A stretch of 64,000 bases of DNA from Streptomyces mirabilis (GTDB lineage Bacteria > Actinomycetota > Actinomycetes > Streptomycetales > Streptomycetaceae), in the NCBI RefSeq assembly GCF_018310535.1, contig NZ_CP074102.1, positions 682,001-746,000 of the forward strand, given 5' to 3'. A model generated the notes under the pieces. That model searched no databases and was not told where the DNA came from. It saw only the letters and a list, made by a program, of their open reading frames with translations. Positions 41,587 to 51,981 of the stretch are shown piece after piece (positions within the stretch are counted from its first letter, which is position 1; each line of letters starts with the position of its first letter). Both the position numbers and the translations under genes were made by a program.

Positions 41587-43039
41587 GATGATCACGCAGC
41601 CCGACTCCGTACGACGTGGGAGTGCCGTCGTAACTGGAGATGAGGGAGGGACCGGAGGAGCAGTCCCAGGTGTTCCAGGTCCAGCCGAGGTAGGAGAGCC
41701 CCCGGTCGTCGAACCACTTCATCGCGGTGTCGATGAAGCCGTGGGAGCAGGTGTTCTCGCCGATCTCCCCCGCCACGAGCGGGACTTGGGCCGCCACCGG
41801 GGCGAGCGTCGAGTTCCAGCAGCTCTCACTGGCGCAGGTGTTGAAGTTGTAGGTGTGGAAGGCGGCGGCGAGGTTGCCCGTCGCGTCGCTGGGCTTGTAC
41901 GTCAGCCACTGGCTCAGGTCGTTGGAGTACGCGAGCCCGCCGGCCAGGATCAGGTTCCTGGCACCGGTGCCGCGCACCGCGTCGACCAGGTCCTGCATCC
42001 CGGCGACCTCGTAGCCGATGCCCGGGCAGGTGCCGCCGTCCTTCCAGCAGGCCCACGCCTGGGCGGTGGTGGAGGTCGCGCGGTCCGGGTAGGGCTCGTT
42101 GAACAGGTCGAAGGCGACGGCCTGGTCGTCCTTGAACGTACTGGCGACCGAGGACCAGAACGCCGGGCTGTACTGCGCGTCCGGCATCGGCTTCTGGCAG
42201 GTGGCGTGCACGTCGGAGCAGCCCGCCGAGTTTCCGGTGTACTGCCCGTAGTTCCAGTGCAGTTCGACGAGCGGCGTCATCCCGTGTGCCTCGACCTTGG
42301 CGACCAGGTCCTTGACCGCGGAGATGTAGTTGGCGCCCGCGTACTCCGGTTTGATGTTGGACAGGCCGAGCCAGCACTCCTCGTTGAGCGGGATGCGGAC
42401 CGTGTTGGCCTTCCAGTCGGCGATCGCCTTGACCGAGGCGTCGTCGACCGGGCCGTCGAAGATGCCGTATCCCTGGACGCACATGAACTCGCCGCCTGAG
42501 CGGTTGACGCCGAGCAGCCGCCGCGGCGTGCCGTCGGCGTCGACGATCTTGTTCCCGGAGACGTGCAGCTTCGGTGCCGTGCCGGTCGTGGGCGGCGGGT
42601 CCGTCGGGGTAGGCGACGGCTCCGTGTCCACGTTGCACGTCGTCCCGTTGAGCTTGAACGTCGTGGGTACGGCGTTGCTCCCCGACCACGAGGCGAGGAA
42701 CCCGGCGCTGACACTGGCCCCTGAGCCCAGCGAACCGTTCCAGCTCTCATTGACCGCGGTGACCGTCGTCGCGGACTGGGACCACTTGGCGTTCCAGCCC
42801 TGGCTGACCTTCTGACCGCCCGCGAAGTCGAAGGTGAGACTCCAACCGCTGAGCGCGGCCATGTTGTTGGTGATCTTCACGGCGCCCTGGAAGCCGGTGT
42901 CCCACTGGCTCGTGACGGAGTAGTCCACCGTGCACGCGGGTGTGGCTCCTGAAGCCGTGACGACCGGCGCGATCGCGGTGCCCACGAGGGCGACCGCGGC
43001 GCCGACCACTAAAAGTCCTGAACGCGGAGGGTGTCGCAT
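41567..43039 (-). CDS. GH5 endoglucanase with CBM2
   Basis: This is a 490-residue secreted enzyme. ATG 43039 is preceded by AAGGAG. A signal peptide (about 1-32), a CBM2 (about 33-130; CTVDYSVTSQWDTGFQGAVKI, QGWNAKWSQS), a Pro/Thr linker, and a GH5 barrel (about 150-490) follow. The acid/base is in FDLFNEPY near residue 313 and the nucleophile in VAGEIGEN near 423; LHVSGNKIVDADGTPRRLLGVNRSG opens the barrel. It cuts internal beta-1,4 bonds of cellulose. It is divergent from the GH48 gene, with CebR-type operators in the shared promoter region, so induction by cellobiose or cellotriose is expected. Confidence 0.93.
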   Translation of the reverse strand: MRHPPRSGLLVVGAAVALVGTAIAPVVTASGATPACTVDYSVTSQWDTGFQGAVKITNNMAALSGWSLTFDFAGGQKVSQGWNAKWSQSATTVTAVNESWNGSLGSGASVSAGFLASWSGSNAVPTTFKLNGTTCNVDTEPSPTPTDPPPTTGTAPKLHVSGNKIVDADGTPRRLLGVNRSGGEFMCVQGYGIFDGPVDDASVKAIADWKANTVRIPLNEECWLGLSNIKPEYAGANYISAVKDLVAKVEAHGMTPLVELHWNYGQYTGNSAGCSDVHATCQKPMPDAQYSPAFWSSVASTFKDDQAVAFDLFNEPYPDRATSTTAQAWACWKDGGTCPGIGYEVAGMQDLVDAVRGTGARNLILAGGLAYSNDLSQWLTYKPSDATGNLAAAFHTYNFNTCASESCWNSTLAPVAAQVPLVAGEIGENTCSHGFIDTAMKWFDDRGLSYLGWTWNTWDCSSGPSLISSYDGTPTSYGVGLRDHLRALNG

Positions 43040-43087
43040 GAGCGACTCCTTGCAGCTCGGGCGCGTCGTGACGGACGCGTCGACTGA

Positions 43088-43101
43088 TGGAACCGCTCCC
43101 A
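43088..43101. promoter_or_regulatory. imperfect CebR-type operator before GH5
   Basis: TGGAACCGCTCCCA matches the CebR box TGGGAGCGCTCCCA at 12 of 14 positions. It lies about 50 bp upstream of the GH5 start. Confidence 0.65.
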
Positions 43102-43219
43102 CTGGTGCGGATGAAGTTAGCGCCAAGTGTCAGTAAAGGACAGAGGCGTCGCACTGTTGATCAATCGAACAATTTCGACTCTTCAAGCACCTTGACCCCT
43201 TCGACCCCCCTCTCCAATA

Positions 43220-43233
43220 TGGGAGCGCTCCCA
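43220..43233. promoter_or_regulatory. exact CebR operator before GH48
   Basis: TGGGAGCGCTCCCA is identical to the known Streptomyces cellulase-gene palindrome bound by the LacI-type repressor CebR and released by cello-oligosaccharides. It lies 63 bp upstream of the GH48 start. Confidence 0.9.
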
Positions 43234-43295
43234 CTGGTTCAAGGCTTGTTGCTGCTCCGCCCCCACTTCTCCGAGCCGCAAGGAGGAACCAGGAC

Positions 43296-46217
43296 ATGCA
43301 ACCGAGTTCCAGAAGCAGACGCCGGAGGACCCGGCGCCTGTGGACCGCCGTGGTGGCGGCCCTCGCGCTTCCGTTCACCATGCTCACGAATGGCTCAACT
43401 CCCGCTCAGGCGGCAGGAGTTCAGTGCAGCGTCGACTACAAGACCAATGACTGGGGCTCCGGCTTCACCGCGGATCTCACGCTCACCAACCGGGGCACCG
43501 ACCCGATCAACGGCTGGACCCTGACGTACGACTACGTGGGCAACCAGACGCTGACCAGCGGCTGGAACGGGACCTGGTCGCAGTCCGGCAGGACGGTCAC
43601 CGCGAAGAACGCCTCCTGGAACGGGGCGATCGCCGCCGGGGCAGCGGTCTCCACCGGCGCGCAGTTCACCTACAGCGGCACCAACACGGCGCCCGCCTCC
43701 TTCGCGATCAACGGCACCACCTGCACCGGCGCCCACCAGCCGCCGGTCACCGTGCTGACCAGCCCGGCCGCGGGCGCGGTCTACACGCAGGGCGACGCGA
43801 TCCCGCTGGCCGCGACCGCGGCGGCCGCCGACAATGCGACGATCGGCAAGGTCGAGTTCTACGACGACACGACCCTGCTGGGCACGGACACCAGCTCCCC
43901 CTACACGCTGTCGACCTCCAGCTTGACCGTCGGCGGTCATTCGCTGATGGCCAAGGCGTACGACAGCCTGGGTGCTTCCGCGACGTCCACACCGGTCGGC
44001 ATCACGGTCGCCTCGGGTCCCGCCGTGGTGGCCTCGCCGACCCAACTCGGTGTCCAGCAGGGCAAGTCGGGAACGTTCGCCGTACAGCTTTCGAAACAAC
44101 CGGCCGCGAACGTGACGGTGACGACCGCCCGTACGGACGGCAATACGGGACTGTCCGTCACCGGCGGCGCCTCGCTCACCTTCACCACGGCCAACTGGAA
44201 CACGGCGCAGAACGTCACCATCACCGCCGACACCTCCGGGACCGGCGCCGCGACCTTCACGGCCTCGGCGACCGGGTACGCCACGGCGACGGTCACCGTG
44301 ACGGAGCTGGCCGCGTCGAAGGCGTACGACGCGCGCTTCCTGGACCTCTACGGCAAGATCACCAACCCGGCGAACGGCTACTTCTCCCCTGAGGGCATCC
44401 CCTACCACTCGGTGGAGACGCTGATCGTCGAGGCGCCGGACCAGGGTCATGAGACGACGTCGGAGGCGTACAGCTATCTGATCTGGCTGCAGGCGATGTA
44501 CGGGAAGGTCACCGGCGACTGGTCCAAGTTCAACGCCGCGTGGACGACCATGGAGACGTACATGATCCCCACCCACGCCGACCAGCCGACGAACTCCTTC
44601 TACAACGCCTCGAAGCCGGCCACGTACGCGCCCGAGCTGGACACTCCGAACGAGTACCCGGCCAAGCTCGACACGGGCGTCTCCGTCGGCTCCGACCCGA
44701 TCGCGGCCGAGCTGAAGAGCGCGTACGGCACGGACGACGTGTACGGCATGCACTGGCTCCAGGACGTCGACAACGTCTACGGCTACGGCAACGAGCCCGG
44801 CAAGTGCGAGGCCGGACCGACCGCGACCGGACCGTCGTACATCAACACCTTCCAGCGCGGCGCGCAGGAGTCGGTGTGGGAGACCGTGCCGCAGCCGACC
44901 TGCGACGCCTTCAAGTACGGCTCCACGAACGGCTACCTGGACCTCTTCACCGGGGACTCCTCGTACGCCAAGCAGTGGAAGTACACCGACGCGCCGGACG
45001 CCGACGCACGGGCCGTGCAGGCCGCGTACTGGGCCGACGTGTGGGCCAAGGCGCAGGGCAAGGGCGGCGATGTGTCCGCGACCGTCGGCAAGGCGGCGAA
45101 GATGGGCGACTATCTGCGCTACGCCATGTACGACAAGTACTTCAAGAAGATCGGCAACTGTGTCGGCCCGTCGACCTGCGCGGCCGGCACCGGCAAGGAC
45201 GCCTCACACTATCTGCTCTCCTGGTACTACGCCTGGGGCGGCGCGACCGACACCTCCGCGGGCTGGGCCTGGCGCATCGGCTCCAGCCATGTCCACGGCG
45301 GCTACCAGAACCCGCTGGCCGCGTACGCGCTCAGCTCGTACGCCGATCTGAAGCCCAAGTCCGCGACCGGTGCGGCCGATTGGGGTAACTCCCTCACCCG
45401 GCAGCTGGAGTTCTACCGCTGGCTGCAGTCCAACGAGGGCGCCATCGCGGGCGGCGCGACCAACAGCTGGGCGGGCCGTTACGCGACCCCGCCGGCCGGG
45501 ACACCGACCTTCTACGGCATGTACTACGACCAGCAGCCCGTGTACCACGACCCGCCGTCCAACCAGTGGTTCGGCTTCCAGGCCTGGTCCATGGAGCGGG
45601 TCGCCGAGTACTACCAGCAGACGGGGAACGCGAGCGCGAAGGCGATCCTCGACAAGTGGGTCTCCTGGGCGCTGTCCAAGACCACGATCAACCCGGACGG
45701 CACCTACCAGATCCCCTCCACGCTCCAGTGGTCCGGCGCCCCGGACACCTGGAACGCATCGAGTCCCGGCGCCAACAGCGGACTTCACGTGACGGTCGCC
45801 GACTACACCAACGACGTGGGTGTGGCGGCCGCGTACGCCAAGACCCTGTCGTACTACGCCGCCAAGTCCGGCAACGCACAGGCGAAGACGACGGCGAAGG
45901 CACTCCTCGACGGCATGTGGAGCAACTACCAGGACAGCCTGGGCATCGCGGTCCCGGAGACCCGTGCCGACTACAACCGCTTCGACGACACGGTCTACGT
46001 CCCGAGCGGCTGGAGCGGCAAGATGCCGAACGGCGACACGATCAACTCCTCCTCCACCTTCACCTCGCTCAGATCCTTCTACAAGAACGACCCGAACTGG
46101 TCGAAGATCGAGGCCTATCTGGCGGGCGGAGCCGCGCCCTCCTTCACGTACCACCGGTTCTGGGCCCAGGCGGACATCGCCCTGGCCATGGGCTCGTACG
46201 CGGAGCTTCTCGAATAG
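43296..46217 (+). CDS. GH48 reducing-end cellobiohydrolase with CBM2
   Basis: This is a 973-residue secreted processive exocellulase. AAGGAGG precedes the ATG. A signal peptide has an Arg-rich start and AQA cleavage near residue 40. Next come a CBM2 (about 41-150), an Ig-like module (about 150-235; [18 protein letters not shown]), a further beta-module (about 235-345; [15 protein letters not shown]) and a GH48 (alpha/alpha)6 domain (345-973). The catalytic Glu is in [11 protein letters not shown] near residue 386. Other signatures are [32 protein letters not shown]-like [18 protein letters not shown] and [21 protein letters not shown]48 works with GH6 and GH5, both adjacent. The exact CebR box upstream predicts cellobiose induction. 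Confidence 0.95.
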   Translation: MQPSSRSRRRRTRRLWTAVVAALALPFTMLTNGSTPAQAAGVQCSVDYKTNDWGSGFTADLTLTNRGTDPINGWTLTYDYVGNQTLTSGWNGTWSQSGRTVTAKNASWNGAIAAGAAVSTGAQFTYSGTNTAPASFAINGTTCTGAHQPPVTVLTSPAAGAVYTQGDAIPLAATAAAADNATIGKVEFYDDTTLLGTDTSSPYTLSTSSLTVGGHSLMAKAYDSLGASATSTPVGITVASGPAVVASPTQLGVQQGKSGTFAVQLSKQPAANVTVTTARTDGNTGLSVTGGASLTFTTANWNTAQNVTITADTSGTGAATFTASATGYATATVTVTELAASKAYDARFLDLYGKITNPANGYFSPEGIPYHSVETLIVEAPDQGHETTSEAYSYLIWLQAMYGKVTGDWSKFNAAWTTMETYMIPTHADQPTNSFYNASKPATYAPELDTPNEYPAKLDTGVSVGSDPIAAELKSAYGTDDVYGMHWLQDVDNVYGYGNEPGKCEAGPTATGPSYINTFQRGAQESVWETVPQPTCDAFKYGSTNGYLDLFTGDSSYAKQWKYTDAPDADARAVQAAYWADVWAKAQGKGGDVSATVGKAAKMGDYLRYAMYDKYFKKIGNCVGPSTCAAGTGKDASHYLLSWYYAWGGATDTSAGWAWRIGSSHVHGGYQNPLAAYALSSYADLKPKSATGAADWGNSLTRQLEFYRWLQSNEGAIAGGATNSWAGRYATPPAGTPTFYGMYYDQQPVYHDPPSNQWFGFQAWSMERVAEYYQQTGNASAKAILDKWVSWALSKTTINPDGTYQIPSTLQWSGAPDTWNASSPGANSGLHVTVADYTNDVGVAAAYAKTLSYYAAKSGNAQAKTTAKALLDGMWSNYQDSLGIAVPETRADYNRFDDTVYVPSGWSGKMPNGDTINSSSTFTSLRSFYKNDPNWSKIEAYLAGGAAPSFTYHRFWAQADIALAMGSYAELLE

Positions 46218-46252
46218 TCCCCGCCGGGCGCTCCGAGGGAAAGGCGGTACTT

Positions 46253-46310
46253 GAGCTGCGGGCCGGTTGCGGCTGGTCGCGCAGTTCCCCGCGCCCCAGG
46301 CGGGCGCGAG
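46253..46310. repeat. dispersed Streptomyces intergenic repeat
   Basis: The core GGTTGCGGCTGGTCGCGCAG followed by TTCCCCGCGCCCC is a very common interspersed sequence in Streptomyces genomes, as I recall it. Here it sits between the GH48 and GH74 genes. Function unknown. Confidence 0.6.
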
Positions 46311-46385
46311 GCCCAGCACCGCGCCTCTCCGGGCGCCCGAAGCTCCGCGTGCGTGGTCCCGTCACCTGACGACGGGGCCACCTCG

Positions 46386-46420
46386 CCGGGCGGCCCCCGC
46401 CCGCACTGGGGGCCGCCCGG
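46386..46420 (+). terminator. hairpin between GH48 and GH74
   Basis: CCGGGCGGCCCC pairs perfectly with GGGGCCGCCCGG over a loop of 11 bases, about 170 bp past the GH48 stop and 33 bp before the GH74 start. It may terminate GH48 transcription or attenuate read-through into GH74. Confidence 0.6.
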
Positions 46421-46452
46421 TCGTCATGCCCTCCTTCAGAGAGGACCCCACC

Positions 46453-49113
46453 GTGCGAAGAACCCGCATCCTCACCGCTGTACTGGCCCTCGCCGCCGGC
46501 CTACTGGCGGGCAGCCCGTCCGCCCTCGCCGCGAGCACCCCGACAACGACGCTCGCCGCCGACACGTACACCTGGAAGAACGCCCGGATCGACGGCGGCG
46601 GCTTCGTCCCCGGCATCGTCTTCAACCGCTCCGAGAAGAACCTCGCCTACGCCCGTACGGACATCGGCGGCGCCTACCGCTGGCAGGAGTCGACGAAGAC
46701 CTGGACCCCGCTCACGGACTCGATCGGCTGGGACCAGTGGGGCCACACCGGGGTGGTCAGCCTCGCGTCCGACTCCGTCGACCCGAACAAGGTGTACGCG
46801 GCGGTCGGCACGTACACGAACAGCTGGGACCCCGGCAACGGTGCCGTGCTGCGCTCCGCAGACCGGGGCGCGAGCTGGCAGAAGACGGACCTGCCCTTCA
46901 AGCTGGGCGGGAACATGCCGGGCCGGGGCATGGGTGAGCGCCTCGCGATCGACCCCGACAAGGACAGCGTGCTGTACCTCGGCGCGCCCAGCGGCAAGGG
47001 TCTGTGGCGGTCGACGGACTCGGGTGTCACGTGGTCGCAGGTGACCAACTTCCCGAACGTCGGCAACTACGTGCAGGACGCGACCGACACCAGCGGCTAC
47101 GCCTCCGACAACCAGGGAATCGTCTGGGTCACCTTCGACGAGTCGACGGGCACCTCCGGAAGCGCCACGCAGACGATCTACGTCGGGGTCGCCGACAAGG
47201 ACAACGCGGTCTACCGCTCGACGGACGGCGGCGCGACCTGGTCCCGGCTGCCAGGACAGCCCACCGGCTACCTCGCCCACAAGGGCGTCCTCGACGCCAC
47301 GAACGGCTACCTCTACCTCGCCTACAGCGACAAGGGCGGCCCGTACGACGGCGGCAAGGGCCAGCTGTGGCGGTACGCGACCAGGACCGGGACCTGGACG
47401 AACATCAGCCCGGTCGCGGAGGGCGACACCTACTACGGATTCAGCGGACTGACCCTCGACCGGCAGCACCCGGGCACGGTGATGACCACGGCGTACAGCT
47501 CGTGGTGGCCCGACACCCAGATCTTCCGATCCACCGACAGCGGCGGCACCTGGACGAAGGCCTGGGACTACACCTCGTACCCGAACCGCTCGAACCGTTA
47601 CACGATGGACGTGTCGTCCGTGCCCTGGCTAACCTTCGACGCGAACCCGTCACCCCCCGAGCAGGCCCCCAAACTAGGCTGGATGACCGAGGGGCTGGAG
47701 ATCGATCCGTTCAACTCCGCCCGGATGATGTACGGAACGGGCGCGACGATCTACGGCACCGAGAACCTCACGAACTGGGACAGCGGCGGCCAGTTCACGA
47801 TTCGGCCGATGGTCCAGGGCCTGGAGGAGACGGCCGTCAACGACCTTGCCTCTCCACCCTCCGGGGCCACCCTCCTCAGCGCCCTCGGAGACATCAGCGG
47901 CTTCCGGCACACGGACCTCACCAAGGTGCCGTCGATGATGTACACCTCGCCGAACTTCACCACGACGACGAGCCTCGACTACGCCGAGACGAACCCGAAC
48001 ACGGTGGTGCGCGTCGGCAGCCTCGACTCGGGCCCGCACATCGCCTTCTCCACGGACAACGGCGCCAACTGGTTCGCGGGCACCGACCCTTCGGGCGTCA
48101 GCGGCGGCGGCACGGTCGCGGCGGCGTCCGACGGCAGCCGCTTCGTGTGGAGCCCGGCGGGCGCGGGCGTGCAGTACACGACCGGCTTCGGTACGTCGTG
48201 GTCGGCGTCCGGCGGCATCCCGGCCGGCGCGATCGTGGAATCGGACCGGGTCGACCCGAAGACCTTCTACGCGTTCAAGTCCGGCAAGTTCTACGTCAGT
48301 TCGGACGGCGGCGCCACATTCACCGCCTCCGCCGCCGGCGGACTGCCGAGCGGTGACAGCGTGCGCTTCAAGGCGCTGCCCGGCGCGAAGGGCGACGTGT
48401 GGCTGGCGGGCGGCGCGAGCGACGGCCCGTACGGGCTGTGGCACTCCACGGACGCCGGCGCGAGCTTCACCAAGCTGTCGAACGTCGACCAGGCCGACAC
48501 CATCGGCTTCGGCAAGGCGGCGACCGGTGCCTCGTACCAGACGCTCTACACCAGCGCGAAGATCGGCGGGGTGCGTGGCATCTTCCGCTCGACGAACAAG
48601 GGCGCGAGCTGGACCCGCATCAACGACGACGCCCACCAGTGGGGTTGGACCGGCGGAGCCATCACCGGCGACCCGCGGATCTACGGACGCGTGTACATCG
48701 CGACCAACGGGCGCGGAATCATCTACGGCGACAGTTCGGACACCGGAGGCGGGGATGGGGGCGGCGGCACGGATCCGACACCCCCGCCGACGGGCGCGTG
48801 CGCGGTGACGTACAAGATCACCAACCAGTGGTCGGGCGGTTTCCAGGCCGACGTGGCGCTCACCAACACCGGCACCACCGCCTGGAGCGGCTGGTCCCTC
48901 GCCTGGTCCTTCGCGGACGGACAGAAGATCACCCAGGCCTGGAACGCCGACGCCACCCAGTCGGGCACGACGGTCACGGCGAAGAACCTGACCTGGAACG
49001 CGAACGTGGCGACGGGTTCATCGGTGAGCTTCGGCTTCACGGCCGGCTGGACGGGTGCGAACACCAGACCCATGTCCTTCAAGTTGGGAGACCAGGCCTG
49101 CTCGGTGAGCTGA
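46453..49113 (+). CDS. GH74 xyloglucanase with C-terminal CBM2
   Basis: This is an 886-residue secreted enzyme. GTG 46453 has a GAGAGGAC box upstream. A signal peptide (about 1-27) is followed by a two-propeller GH74 domain (about 30-745) with repeated STD(S/G)G.TW blades. One catalytic Asp is in YARTDIGGAYRW and the second in SALGDISGFRH. A Gly/Asp/Pro linker leads to a CBM2 (about 785-886; CAVTYKITNQWSGGFQADVAL, TQAWNADATQSG). GH74 enzymes cut the glucan backbone of xyloglucan that coats cellulose. Position after GH48 extends the cellulase set to plant primary walls. No CebR box was found directly upstream. Confidence 0.94.
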   Translation: MRRTRILTAVLALAAGLLAGSPSALAASTPTTTLAADTYTWKNARIDGGGFVPGIVFNRSEKNLAYARTDIGGAYRWQESTKTWTPLTDSIGWDQWGHTGVVSLASDSVDPNKVYAAVGTYTNSWDPGNGAVLRSADRGASWQKTDLPFKLGGNMPGRGMGERLAIDPDKDSVLYLGAPSGKGLWRSTDSGVTWSQVTNFPNVGNYVQDATDTSGYASDNQGIVWVTFDESTGTSGSATQTIYVGVADKDNAVYRSTDGGATWSRLPGQPTGYLAHKGVLDATNGYLYLAYSDKGGPYDGGKGQLWRYATRTGTWTNISPVAEGDTYYGFSGLTLDRQHPGTVMTTAYSSWWPDTQIFRSTDSGGTWTKAWDYTSYPNRSNRYTMDVSSVPWLTFDANPSPPEQAPKLGWMTEGLEIDPFNSARMMYGTGATIYGTENLTNWDSGGQFTIRPMVQGLEETAVNDLASPPSGATLLSALGDISGFRHTDLTKVPSMMYTSPNFTTTTSLDYAETNPNTVVRVGSLDSGPHIAFSTDNGANWFAGTDPSGVSGGGTVAAASDGSRFVWSPAGAGVQYTTGFGTSWSASGGIPAGAIVESDRVDPKTFYAFKSGKFYVSSDGGATFTASAAGGLPSGDSVRFKALPGAKGDVWLAGGASDGPYGLWHSTDAGASFTKLSNVDQADTIGFGKAATGASYQTLYTSAKIGGVRGIFRSTNKGASWTRINDDAHQWGWTGGAITGDPRIYGRVYIATNGRGIIYGDSSDTGGGDGGGGTDPTPPPTGACAVTYKITNQWSGGFQADVALTNTGTTAWSGWSLAWSFADGQKITQAWNADATQSGTTVTAKNLTWNANVATGSSVSFGFTAGWTGANTRPMSFKLGDQACSVS

Positions 49114-49177
49114 TCCGAGAGGGTGGGGCGCGCGCCGACTTCGGCACGCGCACCGCCAGTGGCCCGCACTCGGGCAG

Positions 49178-49843
49178 TCACGCTCCGATGAAGCTCACTG
49201 TTTCTGCCATGTCCGCCCGGCCGGTACGCAGCCGTGGCACGCCTTCCTTCTCGAATCCCACCGAGACACCGCAGAACAGCACGAGCCCGTCATCCGCTCC
49301 GGCGATCTGACTGACGGTCTTGCGATACATCGTCCACATCACCTGGGGGCAGCTGTGCACCCCTTCCGCCCTCAGCAACAGCATGACCGTCTGCAAGTAC
49401 ATCCCCGCGTCCCCCCACTGTCCGGGCCCCATCGTCCGGTCGAGGTAGCAGAACAGTACGACCGGCGCCCCGAACGCCTCCGAGTTCAAGGCGGCGATCT
49501 TCATGGGCCTGTCCGGGTCGTCGCGCCCGATTCCCAGCGCCTTGTACCGCTGGGCGGCCGCGGCGGAAAAGCGGTCCAGATAGGGCGAGGTCAGTGCGGC
49601 CGGGTACATCGGATACTCCCGCTCATCCCCCGGGTCTCCCGCCAGTGCCCTGGCCGTCGCGCGCCTCTTCAGTTCAGCCAAGGGCTCGCCGGTCACGACA
49701 AACACGTGCCACGGCTGGAGGTTCCCACTCGACGGAGCACGCGTCGCCGCAGCCAGCACTCGTTCGAGTACCTCCTTGGACACCGGCTCATCGCTGAACG
49801 CCCGCACAGCCCGGCGACTGTCCACGGCCTCGTACACATCCAC
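49178..49843 (-). CDS. nitroreductase-family FMN oxidoreductase
   Basis: This is about 221 residues starting at GTG 49843 with GAGGGGA about nine bases upstream. The FMN-binding fold is clear: SRRAVRAFSDEPVSKEVLERVL, ATRAPSSGNLQPWHVFVVTG, MKIAALNSEAFGAPVVLFC, GDAGMYLQTVMLLLRAEGV and the C-terminal CGVSVGFEKEG. Such dimeric enzymes reduce nitro, quinone or enone groups with NAD(P)H. It is convergent with GH74, 64 bp apart. No pathway link is visible. Confidence 0.9.
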   Translation of the reverse strand: MDVYEAVDSRRAVRAFSDEPVSKEVLERVLAAATRAPSSGNLQPWHVFVVTGEPLAELKRRATARALAGDPGDEREYPMYPAALTSPYLDRFSAAAAQRYKALGIGRDDPDRPMKIAALNSEAFGAPVVLFCYLDRTMGPGQWGDAGMYLQTVMLLLRAEGVHSCPQVMWTMYRKTVSQIAGADDGLVLFCGVSVGFEKEGVPRLRTGRADMAETVSFIGA

Positions 49844-50423
49844 GGATGCTCGTCCCCTCACTCGACTCACTCGACGACAACCACCTCTCTACCGTGGTGA
49901 TCACGCAGAAGTTGCGGGTACGCGAAGCTCGGGCCCTGCATCGGCGGTTGACGCCGGTAGGCGGCGAGTTGCGGATAATCCACCGGTTCAAGCGGGGAGC
50001 GCTCGGGAGCTTCATCTCGAGCGCGGCAGCGGTCGAGTCCCCTGAGGCGGATGAGGAAGTCACCTGAAATGGATCTGCCCGGCTGCCATGAAGGTTCGCG
50101 CCGAAGATGCCGTCGTATTCGACGATCCGCGACATGTCAGTGGCCCATGGCACGATCGCGGGCATGACATGGATCGACTGGCGGCTCGTTCACGAGACAG
50201 CCGCCGAGTACGGAGTTCCCGGACCCGTCGCGCGGGAGTTGATGGCCCCGGTCCCGGCCATGCCTCTATCTGGTGCCGGACAAGGAAGTGCCTCCGTCCA
50301 GGCGGGAAAACGTCCGTGCCGCCGCACGAACGGGCGGGCTCCCCGCACGGCCGGACGGGGTGGACTGGCCTGAAGGGAAAGCGCCACACACCCGCCTGCT
50401 GACCGGCTCGGGCGTCCACTCCA
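49844..50423. other. 580 bp without a supported gene
   Basis: Several short overlapping frames exist on both strands, none with a recognisable domain and ribosome binding site. A minus-strand frame at about 49880-50065 (VDYPQLAAYRRQPPMQGP) and a plus-strand ATG at 50163 (MTWIDWRLVHETAAEYG) read like protein but could not be placed. The stretch starts where a polysaccharide-lyase gene is cut off, so it is probably a deletion or recombination junction with fragments. Confidence 0.4.
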
Positions 50424-50938
50424 ACAACGAAGTCGAGTTGGCCGTCTCCGTCGAGATCGCCGACGGAGGCGTCGTTGGCCTCGTAGGTGTAGGCGACTCC
50501 GTCGGGAGTGGTGCCGCCCGCGGGCGGGGTGATCGGCACGTCCTTGTATCCGGTACGGAACTGGACGGCGTGCACCGAGTCGCCCTGCTCCACGCCGTTC
50601 ACGATCGCGCGGACCGTGTAGTCGGCCTGGGCGGGCGCACCCGAGTGGAAGTAGTTCGTGGAGCCGGTGATCGGCGTCGGGTTGACCAGCGCACCGGCCC
50701 GGTAGACGTTGAACGACACGTCGTTCGGGTCGGTGCCGAGCCAGCGCCAGCTGACCAGGTTGCCGCTGTCGGTGTGAACGCTGACGACACCCCGGTCGAG
50801 GGCCTCCACCTGGCGGGCGGTGGCCGCCTGCGCGGTGCCGGTGCCGAGGGCGGTGAGCCCGGCGGCGATCAGGGAGGCCGTGGCCACCAGGGCCGAGCCG
50901 ATGGCGCGTCTGCGGTGCTGCCTGTGCGGGTGCTGCAC
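50424..50938 (-). pseudogene. PL11 rhamnogalacturonan lyase, N-terminal fragment
   Basis: From GTG 50938 (AGGAGG box upstream) the frame encodes a signal peptide (RRRAIGSALVATASLIAAGLT, cleavage AQA) and the first domain of a family 11 rhamnogalacturonan lyase: ARQVEALDRGVVSVHTDSG, LVSWRWLGTDPNDVSFNVYR, YTYEANDASVGDLDGDGQLDFVV. After this Asp/Gly calcium-type motif, homology stops near 50424 and the frame continues as unrelated sequence to 50060. A complete enzyme has about 600 residues, so at least two thirds are missing. The catalytic part is absent. A complete copy elsewhere could still serve the GH105 pathway. Confidence 0.8.
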
Positions 50939-51036
50939 GATGGTTACCTCCTGAGAGGACAGACTGCTTCTGCTCCCCCAGTTGCCGCCGAGTACAAGGG
51001 AGTTGCCGCCTCCAGGAACCTGTGTGCAAGTGCTCG

Positions 51037-51981
51037 CTAGGCGTACAGGCGGGCCAGTGCCGCCACCGTGTGCGCGATGCGGTCCCGCAGTCCGGCGGGC
51101 TCCAGCACCTCGATCGCCGCGCCCAGTCGAAGGAATTCGTCGTGGGCCTGCTCGATGGACTCGATGGGTACGGCGGCACGCGTCCAACCGTCGTGATCCG
51201 CGCGACCGTTGGCCTGGACGGCTCGCGCCGCCGGACCGGTGAGACGGGTCCCCGGCGCCACCCGGATCACGGCCTCGGCGCGGTGCAGGCGGTCGTGGAA
51301 CTCCCGTTGGTACGCCGTCCAGTAAGCGGCCAGGTCGAACGTCTCCGGGCGACTGAACTCCTCGTCGGTGGACGTGAGTTCGAGAATTTGGTCTACGCGG
51401 TACGTACGCGGTCCAGGCCCCGCGACGACGTACCAGCGGCCCGCCTTCAGGACCAGGCCGTACGGCTCCAGGCGGCGCCGCACATCCGTGGGCTCGCGCC
51501 AGCGGCGGTACAGGACGTTCAGCACCCGCGCGTTCCAGACGGCGTCGGCGACGGCGGGGAGGTACGGGGTGTCGTCGGCGTCCGCGTACCAGCCGGGGGC
51601 ATCCAGGTGGAAGCGGCCGCTGATCCGGTCGGCGTGCTTGCGCAGCTCGCGCGGGAGGGCGGCGCGCACCTTCAACTGAGCGGCGGCCAGGACCGGGCCG
51701 AGGCCCAGCTCGGCGGCGGGGCCGGGGACGCCGGCGAGGAAGAGGGCCTCGGCCTCCCCCTCCGTGAGGCCGGTGAGTCGGGTGCGGTAGCCGTCGAGGA
51801 GGCGGTAGCCGCCGGCGTGCCCGGCATCGCCGTACAACGGGACGCCCGCCGTGCTCAGTGCCTCGACGTCCCGGTAGACCGTGCGCACCGAGACGTCGAG
51901 CTCCTCGGCGAGGTCGGCGGCGGTCATCCGGCCGCGGGTCTGGAGCAGCAGGAGGATCGAGAGGAGCCGACTGGACTTCAC
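51037..51981 (-). CDS. WYL-domain transcriptional regulator
   Basis: This is a 314-residue regulator: N-terminal HTH_11-type winged helix (SSRLLSILLLLQTRGRMTAADLAEELDVSVRTVYRDVEAL) and a C-terminal WYL domain (YRRWREPTDVRRRLEPYGLVLKAGRWYVVAGP, TYRVDQILEL), with a WCX-like extension. GTG 51981 is chosen from the conserved start; GTG 51987 also fits. A perfect 12-bp inverted repeat covers its start codon region, so autoregulation and control of the divergent two-gene unit at 52022 are likely. Ligand unknown. Confidence 0.88.
   Translation of the reverse strand: MKSSRLLSILLLLQTRGRMTAADLAEELDVSVRTVYRDVEALSTAGVPLYGDAGHAGGYRLLDGYRTRLTGLTEGEAEALFLAGVPGPAAELGLGPVLAAAQLKVRAALPRELRKHADRISGRFHLDAPGWYADADDTPYLPAVADAVWNARVLNVLYRRWREPTDVRRRLEPYGLVLKAGRWYVVAGPGPRTYRVDQILELTSTDEEFSRPETFDLAAYWTAYQREFHDRLHRAEAVIRVAPGTRLTGPAARAVQANGRADHDGWTRAAVPIESIEQAHDEFLRLGAAIEVLEPAGLRDRIAHTVAALARLYA

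Noticed and set aside
49846..50067. 73-residue plus-strand ORF after the nitroreductase start
   Set aside because: Plausible amino acid mix, but no ribosome binding site, no family, and the opposite strand reads equally well. Kept as part of an unassigned stretch.
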